Below are positions 60,518 to 64,000 of a stretch of DNA of 64,000 nucleotides, piece after piece; position 1 is the first letter of the stretch, and every line of letters starts with the position of its first letter. The notes under the pieces are model-generated. The model saw nothing but the letters and a program-made list of their open reading frames with translations. It was not told where the DNA came from and made no database searches. A program made the position numbers and the translations under genes. The stretch lies in NCBI GenBank assembly GCA_035444285.1, contig DAOMOK010000030.1:1-64000 (forward strand), read 5' to 3'. Origin of the DNA: CAADGU01 sp035444285 (GTDB lineage Bacteria > Chloroflexota > Anaerolineae > Promineifilales > Promineifilaceae).

Positions 60518-62902
60518 ATGAACTGGAATTGGATGGAAATGGAGTTATACCTTTTTAACCGCACACGTTATTCGAGATGGGTGATGGCTGGCGTGGTAAC
60601 GGCCGTGACAGTCCTCCCCTTTGCCCTGCTGTTTGCACACGCCGATTATTCCCCCCTGCCGGTTTACAGTACGCTCATCTGGCTGCTGCCCGCTATCTTG
60701 CTCGGCAACATTCTGTTGATCTTGCGCCAGGCCATGATGCAGGTAATCGCGGTACTGGGGTTAATTTTGTCCTTTTATTGGCTGCTGCCAGACGTCACCT
60801 TTACCAACACCTTCTTGCCCCCTCTATTGCTGTTGAGCATCATGTCTATCCTGCTGCTGCTGTTTCGCCGGTATCTACACTTTACGCAAGAGGCCCAGCA
60901 GCAGCGAGAACGGCTGTTATATGCCGGGTTGCAAGCCAATGAAAGGCAATTTCGGCTGTTGTTTGAGCAGGCGCCCATCGGCATGGCCATTGCCACACCA
61001 GATGGCCGCTTTCTGCGCATCAACCAGGCCTACTGTGACACAACAGGTTACAGCGCCGCCGAACTGCAACAGATGAATCTGGTAGACATCACCCACGCCG
61101 ATGACCGGGATGCCAATGTGCAACTGATCCAGCAATTGTTAGACGATGAAATTCCTGGGTTCTTCCTGGAGAAACGCTATAACCATAAAAGTGGCAAGAC
61201 GATTCATGCCCTGCTGCAAGTGGTGCTGGAACGAGACGCCGACGGCCGTCCCGTTCATCTCATCGGCCAGATTGTGGACATCACCGACCGCAAAAAAGCG
61301 GAGGAAGCGCGGCGCGAAAATCAGCAGTTGTTACAAGGGTTGATTGAAAACAGCACAGCTTTGATATTTGTGAAAGATTTAGACGGCCGTTACGTCCTGG
61401 TCAATACACCGTTTGAAAAAGCCATTCACCTGCCTCGCGCCGAAATTTTAGGCCGCACCGATCATGATCTCCTTCCAGCAACTGTCGCCGCCAGATTGCG
61501 ACAAAATGATGCCGAAGTCATCCATGGTGGCATTCCCATCCAGTATGAGGAAAATCCTTCAGAGAACTTCGACGGTGCAACCTATCTCTCCATCAAATTC
61601 CCTCTGTGCGACGACGCCGGCAACCCTTACGCCCTGGCTGGCATGTCCACCGACATCACCGCCCAAAAAGAAACCGAAAACCTGCTGCGCCAACAAAAAG
61701 TCCAGCTAGAAGCGCTGCGCCAGATCGGGCTGGAGATTGCTGCCCAGTTAGATTTGAACTCCTTACTGCAATCCATCATCGCCCATTCTGTAGAAATCGT
61801 AAACGGCGACAAAGGCGCTTTGTGGCTTTACCAACCAGACCAGGATGTACTACAACTGGCAGCCGGACACAACGGCACATTACCTGTAGGTACAACCATT
61901 GCCAGAGGGCAGGATGTGGTCGGTGCGGTGTGGCAGAGTGGGCAACCAATGGTTGTGGCTAACTACTCAGAGTACCTCAACCACACGCCCACATTTGAAC
62001 AGAACCTGAGAAACATGTCTATTCTCGGCATCCCCATCTTCTGGGGGAATACGGTGCAAGGCGCCATCAGTATTGCCAAAGGTCAGGCAAATTTCTTTAC
62101 TGATGCTGATGCTGAACTGTTGACATTGTTGGCTGCCCAGGCTGCCATTGCCCTTGGGAATGCCCGCCTGCACGATAATAACCAACGCCATTCTCAGGAA
62201 TTGGCGCGCAGCAACCAGGATTTACAGGATTTTGCCTACGCGGCTTCCCATGATATGCAAGAACCGCTGCGCAAAATCCAAACGTTTAGCGACCGATTGC
62301 AGGTGCGCTATGCAGACCAATTAGATGAACGTGGGTTGGATTATTTGCAGCGAATGCAACAAGCCGCCACGCGGATGCAGATGTTGATTGAGGATTTGTT
62401 GACGTTTTCACGGGTAACAACCCAGGCACGGCCGTTTGCCCCGGTAGATTTGCATGAGGTGTTAACGACCGTACTCACCGACCTGGAAATGCGCATCGAA
62501 GACACCAACGCCACCATTCAGTTAGACCCCCTGCCCACCATTGACGCCGACGCCACCCAGATGGCCCAACTCTTCTTAAACCTGCTGAGTAACGCCCTCA
62601 AATTTGTTGCCCCAGGCCGCCCGCCGGTGATTCACGTCTCTAGCCAACCGGCCGACCGGAGCAGCTATACCATCATGGTCAGCGACAACGGCATTGGCTT
62701 TGACGAAAAGTATCTCGATCGTATCTTCGGCGTATTTCAGCGGCTGCACGGCCGTCAGGAATACAGCGGCACCGGCGTCGGTCTGGCGATTTGCCAGAAA
62801 ATCGTCAAACGACACGGCGGCCATATCACGGCCCACAGCCAGCCCGGCGAAGGCGCAACTTTTATTGTCACCTTGCCCGCCCACCAGAGTAGTGAGCAGT
62901 GA
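60518..62902 (+). CDS. Sensor histidine kinase with two PAS domains and GAF
   Basis: 794 aa. N-terminal membrane part (about 18-115, three spans including VVTAVTVLPFALLFAHADYS), PAS1 (from about 145, FRLLFEQAPIGMAIATPDGR), PAS2 (about 280, ALIFVKDLDGRYVLVNTPFE), GAF (about 410-565, LRQIGLEIAAQLDLNSLLQS), HisKA with H578 in AASHDMQEPLRKIQTF, and HATPase_c with NLLSNALKF, DNGIGFD and GTGVGLAICQKI. The class resembles phytochrome-like hybrid kinases but lacks a receiver domain. Start choices: ATG 60518, or Met codons at 60533 or 60539. No response regulator is next to it. Confidence 0.92.
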   Translation: MNWNWMEMELYLFNRTRYSRWVMAGVVTAVTVLPFALLFAHADYSPLPVYSTLIWLLPAILLGNILLILRQAMMQVIAVLGLILSFYWLLPDVTFTNTFLPPLLLLSIMSILLLLFRRYLHFTQEAQQQRERLLYAGLQANERQFRLLFEQAPIGMAIATPDGRFLRINQAYCDTTGYSAAELQQMNLVDITHADDRDANVQLIQQLLDDEIPGFFLEKRYNHKSGKTIHALLQVVLERDADGRPVHLIGQIVDITDRKKAEEARRENQQLLQGLIENSTALIFVKDLDGRYVLVNTPFEKAIHLPRAEILGRTDHDLLPATVAARLRQNDAEVIHGGIPIQYEENPSENFDGATYLSIKFPLCDDAGNPYALAGMSTDITAQKETENLLRQQKVQLEALRQIGLEIAAQLDLNSLLQSIIAHSVEIVNGDKGALWLYQPDQDVLQLAAGHNGTLPVGTTIARGQDVVGAVWQSGQPMVVANYSEYLNHTPTFEQNLRNMSILGIPIFWGNTVQGAISIAKGQANFFTDADAELLTLLAAQAAIALGNARLHDNNQRHSQELARSNQDLQDFAYAASHDMQEPLRKIQTFSDRLQVRYADQLDERGLDYLQRMQQAATRMQMLIEDLLTFSRVTTQARPFAPVDLHEVLTTVLTDLEMRIEDTNATIQLDPLPTIDADATQMAQLFLNLLSNALKFVAPGRPPVIHVSSQPADRSSYTIMVSDNGIGFDEKYLDRIFGVFQRLHGRQEYSGTGVGLAICQKIVKRHGGHITAHSQPGEGATFIVTLPAHQSSEQ

Positions 62903-63000
62903 GCGACTAGCAGCGAGCGGTCTACTCTTCACTGCTTACCGCTCACTGCCCACTGCTTACCATTTGCCGATTACCGATTACCATTTACTATATGCCAAAA
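62903..63000. repeat. CCGATTAC / GCTCACTGC word repeat
   Basis: GTGAGCAGTGAGCGACTAGC, then CACTGCTTACCGCTCACTGC and two CCGATTAC copies, in the spacer before the tryptophan dioxygenase gene. Same type as 23530-23618. Confidence 0.7.
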
Positions 63001-63015
63001 AACAGAGGTGAACCC

Positions 63016-63795
63016 ATGTCCCTGACCTATTCTTCTTACCTGGAACTAGACCAGATTCTCACAGCCCAGCATCCTCGCTCGGCCGGGCCGGAGCATGATG
63101 AAATGCTCTTCATCATCATTCATCAGGTGTACGAATTGTGGTTTAAGCAGGTACTCCATGAAACGGATTACCTGAGTACACTGCTGCACCAGAATGACCA
63201 GACGCGCATCCTGCACACCTTGCGCCGAATTCTGACCATCTTCAAAACGTTGGTGGCTCAGATTGATATTTTGGAGACGATGACGCCGCTGGAGTTTCTT
63301 TCCTTCCGGGATCGGTTGGAATCGGCCAGCGGCTTCCAATCCTATCAGTTTCGGGAATTGGAATTTGCATTAGGGCACAAACGGCGGGGGGTGATGGCCC
63401 ATTATGCAGATGACCCCACGGCCGTGGCCCGCCTGGAAGCCCGTTTTGCCCAACCCACACTGTGGGATGCATTTCTCGCTTTTCTGGTGGCGAATGGGCA
63501 TGAGGTGCCGGCCGAATTGCAAAACAGAGATGTGACGGAAGCCGTACGGCCGTCGCCCGCCCTGCAACAGCTTCTCATCACCATTTACCGCCAGGAACCG
63601 CGCACCCTACGTGTGTGCGAACGGCTGGTAGACCTGGACGAAGGGCTGCAAGAATGGCGCTACCGGCACATCAAAATGGTCGAACGCACCATTGGCGCCA
63701 AGCGTGGCACCGGTGGTTCATCCGGTGTAGCCTATCTGCACACCACCCTCAAACCATTCTTCCCCGATCTGTGGGCCATCCGCGCCGAATTGTAA
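63016..63795 (+). CDS. kynA: Tryptophan 2,3-dioxygenase
   Basis: 259 aa from ATG 63016 (AGAGGTGA upstream; the frame is open from 62992). TDO marks: DEMLFIIIHQVYELWFKQVL near the N-terminus with the substrate-site His, SFRDRLESASGFQSYQFREL, and the heme-binding His in YRHIKMVERTIGAKRGTGG (H218) with the GTGGSSGV loop. It oxidises L-tryptophan to N-formylkynurenine with heme and O2 in the cytoplasm, the first step of the kynurenine pathway. The next gene on the strand, 94 bp away, is a kynureninase. Shorter than many bacterial TDOs (about 280), lacking some N-terminal residues. Confidence 0.95.
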   Translation: MSLTYSSYLELDQILTAQHPRSAGPEHDEMLFIIIHQVYELWFKQVLHETDYLSTLLHQNDQTRILHTLRRILTIFKTLVAQIDILETMTPLEFLSFRDRLESASGFQSYQFRELEFALGHKRRGVMAHYADDPTAVARLEARFAQPTLWDAFLAFLVANGHEVPAELQNRDVTEAVRPSPALQQLLITIYRQEPRTLRVCERLVDLDEGLQEWRYRHIKMVERTIGAKRGTGGSSGVAYLHTTLKPFFPDLWAIRAEL

Positions 63796-63823
63796 AAGTT
63801 TGTGTTTGGTGTAGTTTGTGTTT

Positions 63824-63870
63824 GTAGTAGGCGATTTATCGCCATCCAACGGCGATAAATCGCCTACTAC
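63824..63870. repeat. Perfect inverted repeat, family GTAGTrGGCGATTTATCGCC
   Basis: Arms GTAGTAGGCGATTTATCGCC and complement, 7-nt loop, with GAACC after. Compared with 12215-12261 the pair G-C is replaced by A-T in both arms, a compensatory change. It lies in the middle of the kynurenine operon. Confidence 0.9.
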
Positions 63871-63889
63871 GAACCATTAGGAAATTGCC

Positions 63890-64000
63890 ATGACTTTCAC
63901 CACCGATTCTGCTTTTGCCCAGGAGATGGACGCCCAGGATGAACTGGCGGCCTTTCGTCACCACTTTGTCATTGATGAACCCCACCTCATCTACCTGGAT
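63890..64000 (+). CDS. kynU: Kynureninase, N-terminal fragment cut by the window edge
   Basis: ATG 63890 with AGGAAA upstream begins MTFTTDSAFAQEMDAQDELA then AFRHHFVIDEPHLIYLD before the edge. The pattern (two acidic residues, DxLAxFR and a following IYLD that would continue to GNSLG) is the start of kynureninase, a PLP enzyme that splits kynurenine to anthranilate and alanine. Only 37 residues are seen, so the call rests on this motif and on the preceding tryptophan dioxygenase. Confidence 0.75.
   Translation, partial: MTFTTDSAFAQEMDAQDELAAFRHHFVIDEPHLIYLD

Larger units (their letters stand above)
235..63553. repeat. Dispersed palindromic octamer ACGGCCGT, about 145 copies
   Basis: The exact octamer ACGGCCGT recurs from 235-242 to 63546-63553, about 145 times by hand count (expect small counting errors). 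Examples are 733, 749, 3758, 3811, 7710, 12829, 22257, 51629, 58931 and 63419. Random expectation in 64 kb of this composition is about one or two. It lies in coding sequence in all three phases and in spacers. Because it equals its own reverse complement it has no orientation. It contains GGCC and CGGCCG. The concept resembles the HIP1 octamer of cyanobacteria; the word itself is different. No function can be read from the sequence alone. Confidence 0.95.

Noticed and set aside
1..64000. tRNA or rRNA genes
   Set aside because: No cloverleaf with a T-loop GGTTCGAATCC-type motif and no rRNA-like stretch was found while reading the spacers.

Overview
The window reads as ordinary, densely coded chromosome from a bacterium of moderately high G+C. 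No rRNA, tRNA or complete mobile element was found. The gene content is typical of Chloroflexota of the Anaerolineae/Ardenticatenia type: several Cys-anchored lipoproteins, two AfsR-like BTAD/ATPase/TPR regulators, AGE-family epimerase, DUF4434, DUF2804, DUF2085, DUF4126 and DUF2071 proteins, and a secreted glycoside hydrolase ending in a YLPHIS-type tail. That assignment is inference from gene content, not a search result.

Layout. 1-3.2 kb is an accessory, repeat-rich area: a 19-copy 21-bp tandem array, a hypothetical gene, a possible RNase P RNA fragment, a DUF2442/DUF4160 pair whose DUF4160 gene carries an in-frame stop, a second small 21-bp array and a RelE-type toxin-antitoxin pair. 3.4-11.5 kb holds a multispanning membrane protein, a GH13 enzyme, a DUF2071 protein, a secreted Met/Gly-rich protein, a DSD1-like PLP enzyme and an overlapping APH-like kinase. 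11.5-15.8 kb has a NarL-type response regulator divergent from the first AfsR-like regulator. 15.8-22.4 kb is mostly minus-strand membrane and envelope genes. 22.5-31.2 kb has an HD hydrolase, a secreted clan GH-A hydrolase, a histidine kinase and a sugar-related run (DUF4434, AGE epimerase, AAC(3)-like acetyltransferase). 31.4-41.1 kb has a MetE-like protein, the second AfsR-like regulator and a five-gene plus-strand run of small-molecule enzymes. 41.4-48.1 kb contains two SF1 helicases and a Cas4-like/DnaQ-like DUF2779 nuclease. 48.2-60.4 kb is mixed (lipoproteins, MDR dehydrogenase, trans-sulfuration PLP enzyme, YihY/BrkB, globin, YIP1, M14 peptidase, ABC exporter). The right end has a PAS/GAF sensor kinase and the start of a tryptophan-kynurenine pathway (tryptophan 2,3-dioxygenase, then a truncated kynureninase).

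The most striking property is sequence-wide. The perfect palindrome ACGGCCGT occurs about 145 times by hand count, roughly once per 440 bp, in genes and spacers alike, where about one or two copies are expected by chance. It resembles in concept the cyanobacterial HIP1 octamer but is a different word. Second, almost every spacer carries a short, near-perfect inverted repeat. Several fall into small families, and one pair shows a compensatory base-pair change.

Functional links. TDO and kynureninase act in consecutive blocks of tryptophan catabolism. The two helicases and the Fe-S nuclease suggest a nucleic-acid processing or defence module. The 36.3-41.1 kb genes look like an uncharacterised catabolic or modification pathway. 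A 31-residue single-span peptide with a strong ribosome site at 58256 is a likely unannotated microprotein.
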